Source: Gordionus sp. m RMFG-2023
Taxonomy: Eukaryota > Nematomorpha > Gordioida > Chordodea > Parachordodidae
Length of the DNA stretch: 64,000 bases
Reading direction: 5' to 3'
NCBI RefSeq assembly: GCF_954871325.1
Contig: NC_088775.1
Location: 24,157,561-24,221,560 of the forward strand
Positions 26,002 to 38,070 of the stretch are shown one piece after another; within the stretch, counting starts at the first letter, position 1; the number at the start of each line of letters is the position of its first letter. The notes under the pieces were generated by a model, which did no database searches, was not told the origin of the DNA, and was given only the letters and a program-made list of their open reading frames with translations. The position numbers and the translations under genes are program-made.

Positions 26002-26164
26002 AAAATTTCTTACCCATTTTCATTTTTTACGCCCAAACACCGTTTTTATGCATAAATTGTAAAAATTACCCTCTAGCCTTTTTTTTTTAATTTTAGCAAA
26101 ATATATTATTAATTATTTGCAATTTTGGGTTCCATTAAGACCTAGCTAAAAAATATAGAAGTTG

Positions 26165-26990
26165 TGCACAGGGATCCATACCGAAACGAATATCGGTTCA
26201 GGTTCGGATAAAAATAACGGTTCAAGGTTCAGGTTCGGTTTGCAAAAAATAAAAATATCGGTTCGATTTGTACCTCTAAAAACCGGTTTGAACACTTTTG
26301 TATTCAAACTTACATTCAAATTATGTATGAGGAAGAATTTTTTTTATTTCATAATTAAAATAAAAACATATACATATAACCTTCATTTTTAACAATTGTA
26401 CATTATAAAATAATATTTAATTTCTAAATATAACGAATAAATATCAATAATTAATTTTAATATAAATAATTACTTAAAATTTTTTATTAAGCCGCACAAT
26501 TAATATATTTTAAAAATTCTTCTCACTCAAATTACATCTATAAGGAGATAATATAAATTTAATTGTTGAAAAACATCTTTCCACACTAACTATGGTAGCC
26601 GGCACCCAGTATGATATCAGATTTGATGTATCATTTATAATACTATATGTAAATAATTTATATATTGGATTTAATTTTTTCTAGACATTAAAATTTATGA
26701 GCTTAAAATATTAATGTTGTAAAATGCCAATATACTAAAGTTTTAAAAATTATGTCTGATACTTATCAATAAAAATGTGATTGATAATAATTTTTAAAAC
26801 AATTTGAATATAATTTAAATTCTTGCAATATACTACAATAACTTACACATTATTTTATAAGCATAAAATTATGAGACTCGAACCGGTTCAGAGGCATTTT
26901 AGCGGTTCGGTTCAGGTTCGGCTAGAAATTTTAGTGGTTTAGGTTCGATAAAAAATACCGGATGGTTAGGTTCAGGTCCGATTGTCTATA
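26165..26990. repeat. Degenerate repeat with GGTTCAGGTTCGG ends
   Basis: CAGGGATCCATACCG followed by repeated CGGTTCAGGTTCGG at about 26168-26290. An inverted or related CGGTTCAGGTTCGG and ACCGGATGGTTAGG set lies at 26882-26975. The pattern suggests a decayed hAT-like MITE of about 0.8 kb. I found no TSD. Confidence 0.45.
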
Positions 26991-27187
26991 AAAAATTTGG
27001 GATAAACTAAAGCCTGTTTTTATTTTATCAAACAAATAAGTGAAAGTTAAAAGAAAATATTTTTATAGCGAAGTTGAATGATTTCTATAGCAAAATAATA
27101 ATATAATATTAATATAATTAAATAAATATCAGATGGTCACAATTAGTCAGGGAGATATCCATTATAGAAATTCTACTAAATTGAATC

Positions 27188-27358
27188 CAGAGACCTGCAG
27201 ACCGACAATAAGCTCAGGCCCAGACGCGTTGGGCCGTATTTTAATTAAACATTTAAAATACCTTAGCCGGGCCGTATATAATAAAGCCATTTCGGGCCGA
27301 AAATCTTTCTAAAAAAAATTTTGGCCGAAAGTGCAAGTTATAACTCTGCATGTTTCTG
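27188..27358. mobile_element. Short hAT MITE just upstream of PSMA4
   Basis: Ends CAGAGACCTGCAGACCG and, reverse strand, CAGAAACATGCAGAG, with GGGCCG-type interior. It lies about 90 bp before the PSMA4 start codon, so it may overlap the promoter or 5' UTR. Flanks share only the first five of eight bases (ATTGA). Confidence 0.65.
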
Positions 27359-27446
27359 ATTGATGATATAATTAAGGTCGTCATTTAGACAGTCTTATAA
27401 ATATTTTATTTATTTTATTTGATCATACATTCAAAATATTTTCCCC

Positions 27447-30400
27447 ATGGTATTTTTGACTTATTATAAATAATCATCAAATTTTAAAATATTATAGTCT
27501 CGCAGGTATGATACAAGAACTACTATCTTCTCACCTGAAGGTCTAAAACTATAAAAATATGTACAATGCTACCTGTTTTCAAGAATATAGGCAACTATTA
27601 TACAATATTTTATATGAATTAAAAGGTCGTCTCTATCAAGTCGAATATGCAATGGAAGCCATAACACAAGCGGGTATATGTCTAGGAATTCTAACGAATG
27701 AAGGCATATTATTAGCTGCTGAACAAAGAAATATTAACAAGCTCTTGGATGAAATGCATTTTTCAGAAAAAATATTTAAGATTGATGAGTAAAATTTTTA
27801 ACACCATTAACATTCAAACACTTTGATATCTATGTTATATTCAAATTTTAAATTCAAACTAATTTTATAATTTCATAATATATAGAGATATTGCTTGTGC
27901 AGTAGCTGGAATTACTTCAGATGCCAATGTTCTAATTGATGAATTAAGACTTATTGCACAAAGGTTTGTGGAACTATTTTATTATATGATTTAACAAATA
28001 TTTATTTTTATTTAATCGAGGTTATATTTATTAAATCCTTAAATAATTATTTTTGATTTAGTTTCAGAGAAATTTTTTTAAACAAATTAGTCAATATTTT
28101 CCATATTCTTTACATTAAATATTATTCTTTTGAATTATAATTATATATCTTTTTAGATATCGTTTACAATGGGATGGGCCTATACCATGTGAACAGCTTG
28201 TCAGATGGCTTTGTGATATTAAACAAGCTTATACACAATATGGAGGTATTTTAAATTGAAATATGAGATTTAGAATTAGGATTAGAAAGTTCAATATTTT
28301 AAATTTAGTCACAATTTACAAATGTAAAATTGAATATATAATGGGGAAAAAATTTAAATAATTTCTGACTATATATTAGGATTTTTTAAAATATAAGATT
28401 AAATTTTCTTAATAGAGATATTTTATTCGTTACAAAATGATATCTCTGTCATTGTTACTTCTGTTTGACATAATGCCATAAAAGAAAAGATAGCTCTGAA
28501 TTTGATTGTAAAAAAATATTTTTTTATAAGGTAAAAGACCGTTTGGCATTTCCATACTTTACATGGGCTGGGACAAGCACTATGGTTATCAATTATATCA
28601 GAGTGACCCCTCTGGAAATTACAGTGGTTGGAAAGCAACCTGCACTGGAAACAATAGCGCTGTAAACTATTCCTATTTAAAAAACATAATATTTATTTCT
28701 CATTTATTTGAATTTTCTTTTTATTCATAATAATATTTCTTTGGTTGATTGAACACCAGAAATCTACTAGGCTACAAGTTAGGCTGATAAAAAATTACAG
28801 GTTGAGCCAGGAAACCTTTTTAAAAATATTTATTGTTGATCTTTATTGATAATAGTCTGGGAGTATATCTAAATTCATACAGTAAGCAGATATTATTAAA
28901 ATTAGTAAACTTTTATTTATCTCTTGTGTGTTTAGATATGCCCTAAAACTGGTTAAATCTATTTTTTTAGTTTTCTAAATAAATAGTTATTAACTTTTAT
29001 TATTTAAAGAATATTTAATATTCCATTCTAGTATTTTAAGTTTTTCTTATGGAATTAATCTAATTTTAAAATTTATTATGATCGCATTTTGCCTTCAAAA
29101 ATATTAATTTAAACTTTTTGAATCATTATAACATTAGTAAAATTATATACCTTACTTTATGGCGTTCAAGCATTGACATCCATATTTAGCTCTCAGATTT
29201 TTTATAGCTATTAATGGCATATTTTGATTTTTAAAAAACTGATATGCAAATTTAGACTTAAAAGGGCAAGATTTTAATTTACTTTTGACTTATTTTACTC
29301 ATAAATTTTAAATAAAAATAAAAAGTGATAATATGAATGAATTATAAATCTTTTCTTGTTCAATAAACACTACGCATAATTTTTTTGTTTGTATCAGTGG
29401 ACCTGTATGGCTATCAACAGCCAGCAGCATATTTAAAAAAAATTCTATTGAGGATTGGTGGCTCAACCAATATGAAGTCGCCTGCATCAAAATGGGTTCA
29501 CTGAACTAGCGCAACCTCTATAATATAAATTTTTTCGAATTGCTGGAATGAAATAACATTCTTCTGTGATGAATTAATATATTAATTATAAAATAAAATA
29601 TACCCAAATACAGTCTACTTTTGCTATATCATGAGCTCATTAAAAAGGGACATCATGTATTTAGATTATCTATCTAGTATGAGTAGTTAAATCCTTATAA
29701 ATTAGGAATCTGCAGGCTTGGAACAGGTAAAAGAAGGGTGTGGTTTCAAAAATCTGGGTTGGTCCGAGCTTAAAAAATTTGGGCTAGAAATAAATTTGAA
29801 TTATATCAATTAATCAATTGGAAAATATATAATGAAGCATATTATATTCATTTACTGCTCATATTTTTCATTTTCCCATATAAATATTTGTTTAACACAT
29901 CCCAAATTATTAAAAATGACGATATTCTAAACATCCGGGCCTCACCAAAAATATAAATTCAGGTCAGGCCAAAAATTTAGTTTAAAAAAAACGGATCAAG
30001 CTTGAAAATGATATTTTTTCAAAGTTAGGCCAGTCTTAAAATTGTGACATTTGCAAGTTTCAGGTCAAAATAATAAGCCCTTCGGATTTAAAAAAATCTG
30101 TTCACAAGGCAAGGCTAGTCTATCTTGGATTTTATAAAAAAATATATTTGACCTATCTCATTTTGTATTTTTTTAATTCCTTACTAGCCCTGATTTTTAC
30201 TATTTTACTGGTTGGCTTCTGACAGGCCTGCAGGTTTCTGATATGAAATAATTTTGTTACATAATAATATAAAGGCAGCGATGTCCATCCTCAAACAGGA
30301 CTATACTGAGGGGGAAATGACCCTCGACAAAGCTATGGAACTAACTATGAAAGTTCTTCACAAAACATTTGATGCCAACAAAATAACCCCAGATAAGAGT

Positions 30401-30807
30401 ATGTATTACAATGAATAATTACTGAATTATTTTCAATTGCATTATTTTATTTTCGTTTCCCTTTTAGTTTTATTTGATTCCTCTTTTTTTGACCCAGTTT
30501 ATAATACTTTTTTATTTAAATTAATATACTTCTCTGTTTTTTAATTTAAAAAAAAGTTGAAATAGCCACGCTAACCCGTGACTCTCAACTTCAAAAATCG
30601 ATCATAAAAGTTCTGACTAAAAAGGAAATTGGAGGTGCCATAGAAAAATACGAAAAATCGGTCAACCTTGCCGCCACAGCTTCTAAAGCGGCGGCGGATA
30701 GCGAAAAGAAGAAACAGGATAAAGAGGCATCAACATCCAAAGATCCCAAAACCGCGTCTCCTAGCACTTTATTGCCTGATAAAGGTGGACCCGGTTATAA
30801 TAATTGA
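27447..30807 (+). CDS. PSMA4: 20S proteasome subunit alpha type-4 (alpha-3), complete, eight exons
   Basis: Outer-ring alpha subunit of the 20S proteasome. Exons: 27447-27449 (ATG only), 27498-27540, 27626-27788, 27886-27963, 28157-28245, 28531-28661, 30275-30398, 30557-30807 (TGA). All introns are GT-AG with matching phases; product 293 aa. The alpha-type signature is intact ([12 protein letters not shown] joined to [13 protein letters not shown]), followed by [87 protein letters not shown] and [13 protein letters not shown], in the family's order and specific for PSMA4. The C-terminal tail is Lys/Ala/Ser-rich and about 30 residues longer than the human protein. The start is chosen because SRRYD must follow Met and a 48-nt intron (27450-27497) links the ATG to it. 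Intron 28662-30274 holds a MITE. Confidence 0.95.
29703..30240. mobile_element. hAT MITE inside a PSMA4 intron
   Basis: Ends TAGGAATCTGCAGGCTTGG and, reverse strand, CAGAAACCTGCAGGCCTG, about 538 bp, with internal GGCC-type repeats. It accounts for a third of the 1,613-nt intron. It belongs to the CAGAGACCTGCAG family. No good TSD, so probably an older copy. Confidence 0.65.
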
Positions 30808-30979
30808 ACATGTTGAAAGAATTAAAAGAAATTTTTTTTATATTGAATATATACATATATTACTTTTATATAAACTGTTTTTTTTAATTATATATTTCAT
30901 TCTTATAATTTTTTACAAAAGTTTTAAAAAAATTCTTCACTTTCTATCCTATAACTATAATTATTACTAAATTTCTTTT

Positions 30980-30985
30980 AATAAA
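30980..30985 (+). terminator. Candidate polyadenylation signal of PSMA4
   Basis: AATAAA lies 173 nt after the stop codon in plus orientation, the first canonical hexamer downstream. In sequence this AT-rich it could occur by chance. Confidence 0.4.
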
Positions 30986-31590
30986 GTTATTATTTCATGT
31001 TTACAATTGCAAAATAAAATGCTTAATTATTAAATAGGCTTGATAAATTTATTAGTGGATCATCTTATTTAATGCCCTACTTTAAGGAATTAACTCTTAC
31101 TTATATAGACAAACAAGAGGATCGTAGATCTCTTCCAAGTCAGTCCTGTAAATACCGGATTGTACAATGTAGATTAGCTTTTATGACATCTCAGCATTAA
31201 TTTTTCACAATAGATTTAGGTCTTTTCTTGTTACTAAGATTCTCTCTACCCATTTTCTTTGTGGAATTTTTTTTGTAGATTTAATTTATACAAATTTTAG
31301 TTTTAAAACATTTAAATTACACACAATCTGTCAAAATGTTTTTTAGTCCACATATTTATAAATTGTTATTAAATATTATATTTCTAACATAAAATATTTA
31401 CATCAATTTAATTTTAAAATATTTCTTGAAAAATAAAAATTAAAATATCAATTATAATTTTAACAAATACATTATCACAAATATTTATTTTTACAACACA
31501 AAAATCAAACAAATGAAAAACATGTGTTTGATGATAATCAATAAAATCTACTTATGCTGGTCAGGATATAAAAAAATATAAGTCATTCAT
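30986..31590. other. Intergenic, no feature supported
   Basis: AT-rich gap between PSMA4 and the first foldback element, without open frames or repeats I can support. Confidence 0.6.
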
Positions 31591-33385
31591 TACGTATCAC
31601 GTCAATATCTCGAAACCTTTTCCGCGAAATGCATCATAGCGTAAACAGTATCGCGAACATTACAGCAAATGTATTACCATGAATGCATCATAGCGAAGAC
31701 ATTACCGCTAATGCATAAGAGCGAATGCATTACCGCAGAATTATTTTCTCTAATGCATTACAGCAATGTATTATCGCCAACGCATTACAGAAATGCATTA
31801 TCACTTATGCAATAGTGATTTATATAATAAATGGTTGATATAATTAATAGAAGTATTAAAATTCTTTGCTACTTATGGTCATCATATTTTTTTAATATAT
31901 CAAACCATATATTTGTTATCTATTGGAAATTCCTGGCTGATAATATTTTTCCACTGGATTAAGGAAATTTTTTAGACTCTAATTATATTGTAACTCATTT
32001 TTCAAGTTCAGACCTTTTTCAAAAAACCAGAGAACCAGCCTAATTGACATTTCTATATTTATTTAACGTAGCTTTTTAAAAATTTTATAACTCTAAAAAA
32101 TATCACTACCTATTTATGAAATTTCGTATTTTATTAAAAAATATATGGAATTTAGTATTCTCAATTTTTTTTAATAATTAGATAAGTCTTTTTTTTTAAA
32201 TTTGAAATACTAATATTTGAGAAAAAATAACTTACTCATTTATTTTATTTATTTAGCTAGACGTGTTCCCATTATGATAATCTACAGGATGCTCGCCATT
32301 TTTTAAAATATTTTTCGTAATGATAAATTATAATGCAAAACACAAAGTATACTTTGAGATCCATAAAATTATTAAAATAATAAATATAATTAATCTGTCC
32401 TTTTTTCTTTTATAACACCTAATAATAAACGCCAATTTGATTATTTCTTGCCAAATTAAGGGCCATATTTTACCAAATTTTCTTTCAAGTTTGTAAGATT
32501 AAAGGTTTTAACCTAACTTGATAATTTTTCTGTATATGGAACCTGTATTTTGAGGTCTCTTTAAAGCTTGTTTAACTGGACGAATATTCCACTTTTTTCC
32601 TAAAGAATTCAGGAATTAAACTTCATTCCCATTTTTCTTATCATGGTATAATTTTATTGTCTTTAATTATTAACTAGAAAAAAGACTCGTCAGAAAGCAA
32701 GAACTTAACAAGAATCAATTATGGAAATCATTATTCTATTGTTTAACTCCTGAGTCACAATAGTCGCAATTTCATCACCAGAGATTACATGAATTAAATT
32801 CTGAGATATGTAGCCATTCAATTCGACAATTTATCTATGATGTTGAATATTGTTTCATGTCTTGTTGTGATTAGCTTTGGCCTTGTCTTTTTGATTAAAC
32901 AATAAGAGAACTTTATACAAATTTATTATCAAAATATGTTTATCAAGTCAATACCAAATCCATCACTAATTAAAACATATTTTGTCAAATAATAATATAA
33001 ATGATTTCCGAGGACTAATTATTTGTTTGGCTCAATATTTTAAATAAGATTTTTCTTAGCGCCTCGCAAATTTAGTTTATTTCAGCCAAAGCTCCATCCA
33101 AAATCTTTATTTATTTTAGCCTAGCCATTATTTTAAATTATAGGCCTGAGCCTGTCCTTTCCCAAATTTAATCGAAAATTATAACTAATTGCATATTTAA
33201 ATAATCAATTTACATAAAATTTTAATTCCTTTACCCTAAACCTAGAGAAATCTATTTTATTGCTTACAATCTTTTTTATATATTTTGATAAAAAAAATCT
33301 AAAGCCCTCTATAATGCATTCGCGATATTATATTTGTGGTAATGCATTCGCTATAATATTATTTCCCGGCAATCGACATATAACA
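31591..33385 (-). mobile_element. Foldback-type element, copy 2, ends of GCGAATGCATTA repeats
   Basis: The left end begins CGTATCACGTCAATA and continues with diverged 14-bp units (GCGAATGCATTA-like) to about 31810. The right end (33312-33385) carries the complementary units (AATGCATTCGC) and closes near GGCAATCGACAT. The non-coding interior at about 31995-32190 matches, in reverse orientation, 39300-39485 of the copy at 37522-40008, for example AAAAAACCAGAGAACCAGC and TTCGTATTTTATTAAAAAAT. It is smaller and more decayed than the other copy. No transposase is visible. Confidence 0.7.
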
Positions 33386-33980
33386 CAAAACCAATCAATA
33401 CAAAAAGAGTGATTAGGAATTTGAAGAAATTTTCCACAGAAGCATCTTACAATCTTTGAAATTATAATTAAATTAATAACAAAATGGGAAATGATTCGGA
33501 AATTCCTTCTTAGAGTACTGCGATGAAAGATAACAGCTCTTTATCATAATTTTACTACCTTTCATTTCAGGATTCTAAATGTATCCTTTTATTCTTATCT
33601 AATGTCATATCTGGCTAGAATCTTAGCAATTATCAGAGGTTTTTTATGGGTCTAAGCTTTCCTTCTCCAATTTCTATTCTTTGTGATAACAAAGAAACCT
33701 ATATAAATTTGAAAATGTAAGTTCTAATAATGATACATAGAGGGATTTCCCAAATTTGCATCGCATATGAAATTTTCTAGGAGTGAGGAAAGGTTTAAAT
33801 TAAAATTTATACTTTTTAGTGATCCCCAAAAAGGAGATAATTATATTAAAACATTTTTGCATTATTTCTTTTTATAATATCTTTGAGATTAAACTTTTTT
33901 CACAAAATAAACCAACGAACGAATAAATAAAATTAACAGTAAATGAAACTAACAAAGTTAATGTATAATTTACTATATGT
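33386..33980. other. Intergenic, no feature supported
   Basis: AT-rich gap with no coding or repeat signal that I can support. Confidence 0.6.
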
Positions 33981-35685
33981 TAGTGATCTGCATCGGGCCT
34001 AATTTTTCAAGCCCGTCCTGGCGAAATTTTTTTAAGAAAGTTAAGTTTTGCTGGCCCGAACCCGAAATTTTTTTTAAAATATATCCGGGCCGGGCCTAAG
34101 ATTGTTAAACCCGGGCCTTAATATTTTTTATAAAAATTTTTACATTATGAGTTAATGGTTATAAGATTATATTATATTATAGTTATGATTAATATAATAT
34201 TGGGTGATGGTTAACACTACCTAACACCCACAGATCGATCTAATTATTAATTTCCTGCAAATTTATTCAAAGTATTAATATATATATTTTTATAATTCAT
34301 ATAAATTTTTACAACATATTTTACCAAAACAATCAAATATAGGAATATCTTAAATAAGCCCTAATATTCAAGTATTATTAATATATTTTTTTATAATTCA
34401 TATCTAAATTTTTAGAATATATTTTACCAAAACAATCAAATAAAGTAATATCACTTCTTGAAGTTTGTAATACCTTTCAAAGCGAAAAAGGAGAAATAAA
34501 ATTGATTTTACTTAATATAAAGCATTTTTTAATTGAAAAATTTGTTTTACACAAGTATCATTTTATTTCTCTTTTTTTCTGTCCCAAATTCAAGCAATTA
34601 CGTATGTAGTCAGGGACAGATCGCAAGATGACGGAAAACTATATAAAAGATTATATTAAATTACAAGAGGCTCAGGAAGTAAATGAAATACCATCGACCA
34701 GTCAAATTACGACTGTTGTTAAACAAACTGAATCGTTTTATGACAAATGGGGCGATGGTAATTCTGGTAATATGTCAATACCCGATGATGAATATTATAA
34801 TTACATAAATAAAAAAATAGATGAAACATTTAAGGTGGATAATTTGTTAGAGTGGTGGGCGGATCATCAAAGCGAATTTCCAATTTTAGCAAAATTGGCA
34901 ATTCCTGCTTCAAGTTCAAGCTGTGAGCGGAATTTTTCCACTACTGGAAGAATTCTTGAAGAAAGAAGAAGTAATCTTCAACCTGAAAATGTGGATATGC
35001 TTCTCTTTCTTCATGATAATTTGTGAATTTTTAATATCTTTCTGGAGTATAGGGTTTCGTCAATCATGCTGGTTTTTTACTTTGCAAACTGTCAAATATT
35101 TATTGCATTTATTATATTTACCTTGAGTCATGAAAGTTTTTAATCCAACATTTTTCATTATTTTTTTTTACAATATTATATAATACAATTATCTTCTTTT
35201 GTTAAAAATTTATATTATAAAATAAATTATATTAATATTGTGCAATTAGATTATATTTTCAAAATACTATTTATTATACATGCATTTTTTTAAATAGCGA
35301 TATATTTTTATTTTATAAATTAAATACAATATATTATATTCTCAAAATATTATCCATTTTTATAAATTAAATATTAGTTTTATTTTTTTTTAAATGCAAT
35401 ATAAAATATAGTATATGCTCAAAATAACAGTTTTATAATTTTTATAAATTCAATATAATATTCTCAAAATATTAGCTTTTTACATGTATTTTTTAAATAA
35501 TAAGCGATAATACTCGCTGAAAAATATGATAAAATACCTCATAGGTGAATTTTTGTATATACCAGGCCGAATATAATTTTTAAAAATTCCGAGCCGGGCC
35601 TTAAATTTTTTTTCAAAAAAATATCCGGGCCGGGCCTAAAAAATTTAAAGCCGGGCCGTGCAAATGGTACCTCTGCAGGTCTCTG
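33981..35685 (+). mobile_element. hAT element with C-terminal transposase ORF (CAGAGACCTGCAG family)
   Basis: About 1,705 bp between TAGTGATCTGCATCGGGCC and, reverse strand, CAGAGACCTGCAGAGG, with GGGCCGGGCC-type subterminal repeats. The open frame 34628-35026 (132 aa) holds the hAT dimerisation region: LLEWWADHQSEFPILAKLA, then IPASSSSCERNFSTTGRI and LEERRSNLQPENVDMLLFLH. The N-terminal BED finger and most of the catalytic domain are absent, so it is an internally deleted or decayed copy. Flanking octamers CTATATGT and ATATATAT match at six of eight positions. This is the only coding copy in the window of the family that supplied MITEs to introns of three genes. Confidence 0.88.
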
Positions 35686-35719
35686 ATATATATATCTATA
35701 GAAGATAAATGTATATATA

Positions 35720-37165
35720 CAATACCGGCCATAAATGATTGCCCACCCTGCATTTCTTTACATTTTCCTTAAAATAAGACAAATAACACACAATATGAGG
35801 TTTATCAAATTTATTTATAAGTTTACATATTAATGCATAAAATTACAAAAAATTAAAGACATTGACCACCTTTATTCTTAATAATTGCTGCAAAAATTTT
35901 TGGTAATCTTGCGATGAGATTTTTTAAATATTCGGAAGTGATATTGTTCCATTCTCTCTGTAATACTTCCCAAAGGTGCGAATGAGAGGTTAGAGAGCTT
36001 TTCGCGCTTGTCGATTAAGATGATCCCATAAATGCTCGATTGGATTGAGATCGGGCGTGTTGTAGATTTGTAAATAATTGTTGAAATAAAAAGTTATTCC
36101 CGATCAAACGCTTTCCCAATGAAATCACATGGTCCTCAATGATTTGCCGGTATCCCTCCTTGTTAAGGATTCCTTTAATTTTGACAATGTCCTCTGTTGC
36201 CCCGACACCAAAGCACCCCCACACTATAACAGAGACCCTCCCCCAAATGGCTGTAGGAATTAAGCAGTGATCGCTCTCTAGCTGAGCAGCGGATATATTG
36301 CCTTCTTTTAGAACCGAAGACTTCGAATTTGACTCATCACTCCATAAAACCTGGTACCAGCTGGCAGATGTCCAAAATTGATGTTTTCGTGCCCAGTCTA
36401 ATCGATTAAGTTTATTTATTTGCTCAAGATTGGCTTTTTGACCGCTACCCTGCCATAAAGTTCAAAGCTCCTAAGGCGCTTTTTCACAGCTGTGACACTT
36501 ATAGGGTTTTAGATTAATCTCCGGAGCTATCTCTGAGGCGTTGATTGCTTTGACTGATTCTTGCTATATACCTATCATCGCTTAAAATCGTTTTGCGGGG
36601 TCTTCCAGGCCTCTTTGGATTCGATATTGTATTATTGTTGCGTAATCTTTTAAGTATGCAATTGTTCGTCGAGCTAAGGTTAATTCTCTGGAATTCGGCG
36701 ATTACTTTTACCTGTTATGTGTAAATTAATTATTTTGCATTTAGTTGGAATAGAAATTTCTTTAATTTTAATCATTTTGGTCGAATGTTCGTTAAAATTT
36801 ATAAAGACTAAAAGTTTCTTTAAGCAATGTTTAAAACAAAAAAAATCTAGGAATTTTTTTAAAAATAATTAAAAATGGGTATTAATAAGCAGATTAGAAT
36901 GTGATTAATGACTTACTTCCAAAAAACAATGAGCAACTTAAAATGGTTGTTGAAAAAACACCAAATTGATCATTTTTGACATGTAGTTTTCAAAGGTTAA
37001 AATTTCAAAAAAAAATTTATCGAAATTCCGACTTTTTTATTTCTAAATATGCCTAGACATCTTAAATTAATTAATCAATTCGCTTTTACCCAAATAACTT
37101 AAAAAGTTTTAAGTTATTAATTTTTTATATAAAAATGAAGGGTAGGCAGTTATTTATGGCCGGTG
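35720..37165 (-). mobile_element. Tc1/mariner element with degraded transposase
   Basis: 1,446 bp, ends CAATACCGGCCATAAATGAT and, reverse strand, CACCGGCCATAAATAACT, each preceded by TA, the expected TA target duplication. On the minus strand a Tc1-type transposase can be followed: an N-terminal HTH-like part (about 36770-36690), a basic linker, LNRLDWARKHQFW, VLWSDES (second catalytic Asp region), then SVIVWGCFGVGATEDIVK and GNNFLFQQ near 36260-36020. The frame is interrupted several times and the element is inactive. It belongs to the group whose ends start CANNCCGGCCA. Confidence 0.9.
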
Positions 37166-37539
37166 TATATATATAGTAAAACCTGTCTAAATTAAACCTT
37201 TGATAATTCGGGCTCTTAATTTCACCAAATTTTGAGTCCCAATTAAATTACTATTCTTGACAAATTAGGAAACTGCCTAAGTTAACCAAAAATTTCATTT
37301 CTAATGGTGCCCAAATTGGTCAGGTTTAATATAATATTAATGATAGAACAATTTTGGTTAAGGATATAAAATTTTTATATTAATAATTATCTCATAATTA
37401 GATGTAGAAACTTTCCTAGAAGAAATGAGGATATTATAAAAACACTAGAATGCTGAGGTTCTTCAAATGAAAAAATTACCCCAACAAATACCATTAGAAA
37501 CGTGAGTGGTCATCTCCATGGTTACATGTCAATACCGCG

Positions 37540-38070
37540 AAAATTTTAGCGCGAAATGTATTATCGCGAATGCATTATCACGAATGTCGATTACCGCGAA
37601 AAGATATTATAGCGAATGCATTACAGCGAATGCATTATCGCGAATATAATATAGCGATTGCATTACCGCGAATGCATTATAGCTAATATAATACAGCGAA
37701 AATATTATAGCGAATGTATTAGCGCGAATATATTACCGTGAATGCATCATAGCGAATGAATTATCGCGAATACATTACAGCGAATGCATTATCGCGAATA
37801 TAATATAGCGATTGCATTACCGCGAATGCATTATAGCGAATATAATACAGCCAAAATATTATAGCGAATGTATTAGCGCGAATGTAATACCGCGAATGTA
37901 ATACCGCGAAAATGTTATCGCGAATGTATTATAGCGAATACATTACAGCGAATGAATTATCGCGTTACCGCGAATGCATCATAGCGAATGAATTATCGCG
38001 AATACATTATAGCGAATGCATTATAGCGAATGAATTAATTATAGCGAATGCATTATCATATCGCGAATGG
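37540..38070 (+). repeat. 14-bp minisatellite, left arm
   Basis: About 37 units of consensus GCGAATGCATTANN, where the last two bases are mostly TA, TC, CC or CA. Many units contain the perfect 8-bp palindrome AATGCATT. The mix of variants is irregular, with one longer block duplicated (TAATATAGCGATTGCATTAC occurs near 37650 and 37802). Apparent protein frames through it (repeated ECIIANELS-like) are artefacts. Confidence 0.88.

Larger units (their letters stand above)
23412..26160. repeat. Interspersed repeat split by a hAT insertion
   Basis: The left part (23412-23521, GGTAAAACGATTAACG) and right part (26002-26160, TTCTTACCCATTTTC then ACCCTCTAGCC) together match the uninterrupted copy at 12299-12530. 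The break coincides exactly with the 8-bp duplication of the inserted element. Confidence 0.65.

Noticed and set aside
37540-38070. CRISPR-like array
   Set aside because: Units are 14 bp, contiguous and without spacers, in eukaryotic DNA.
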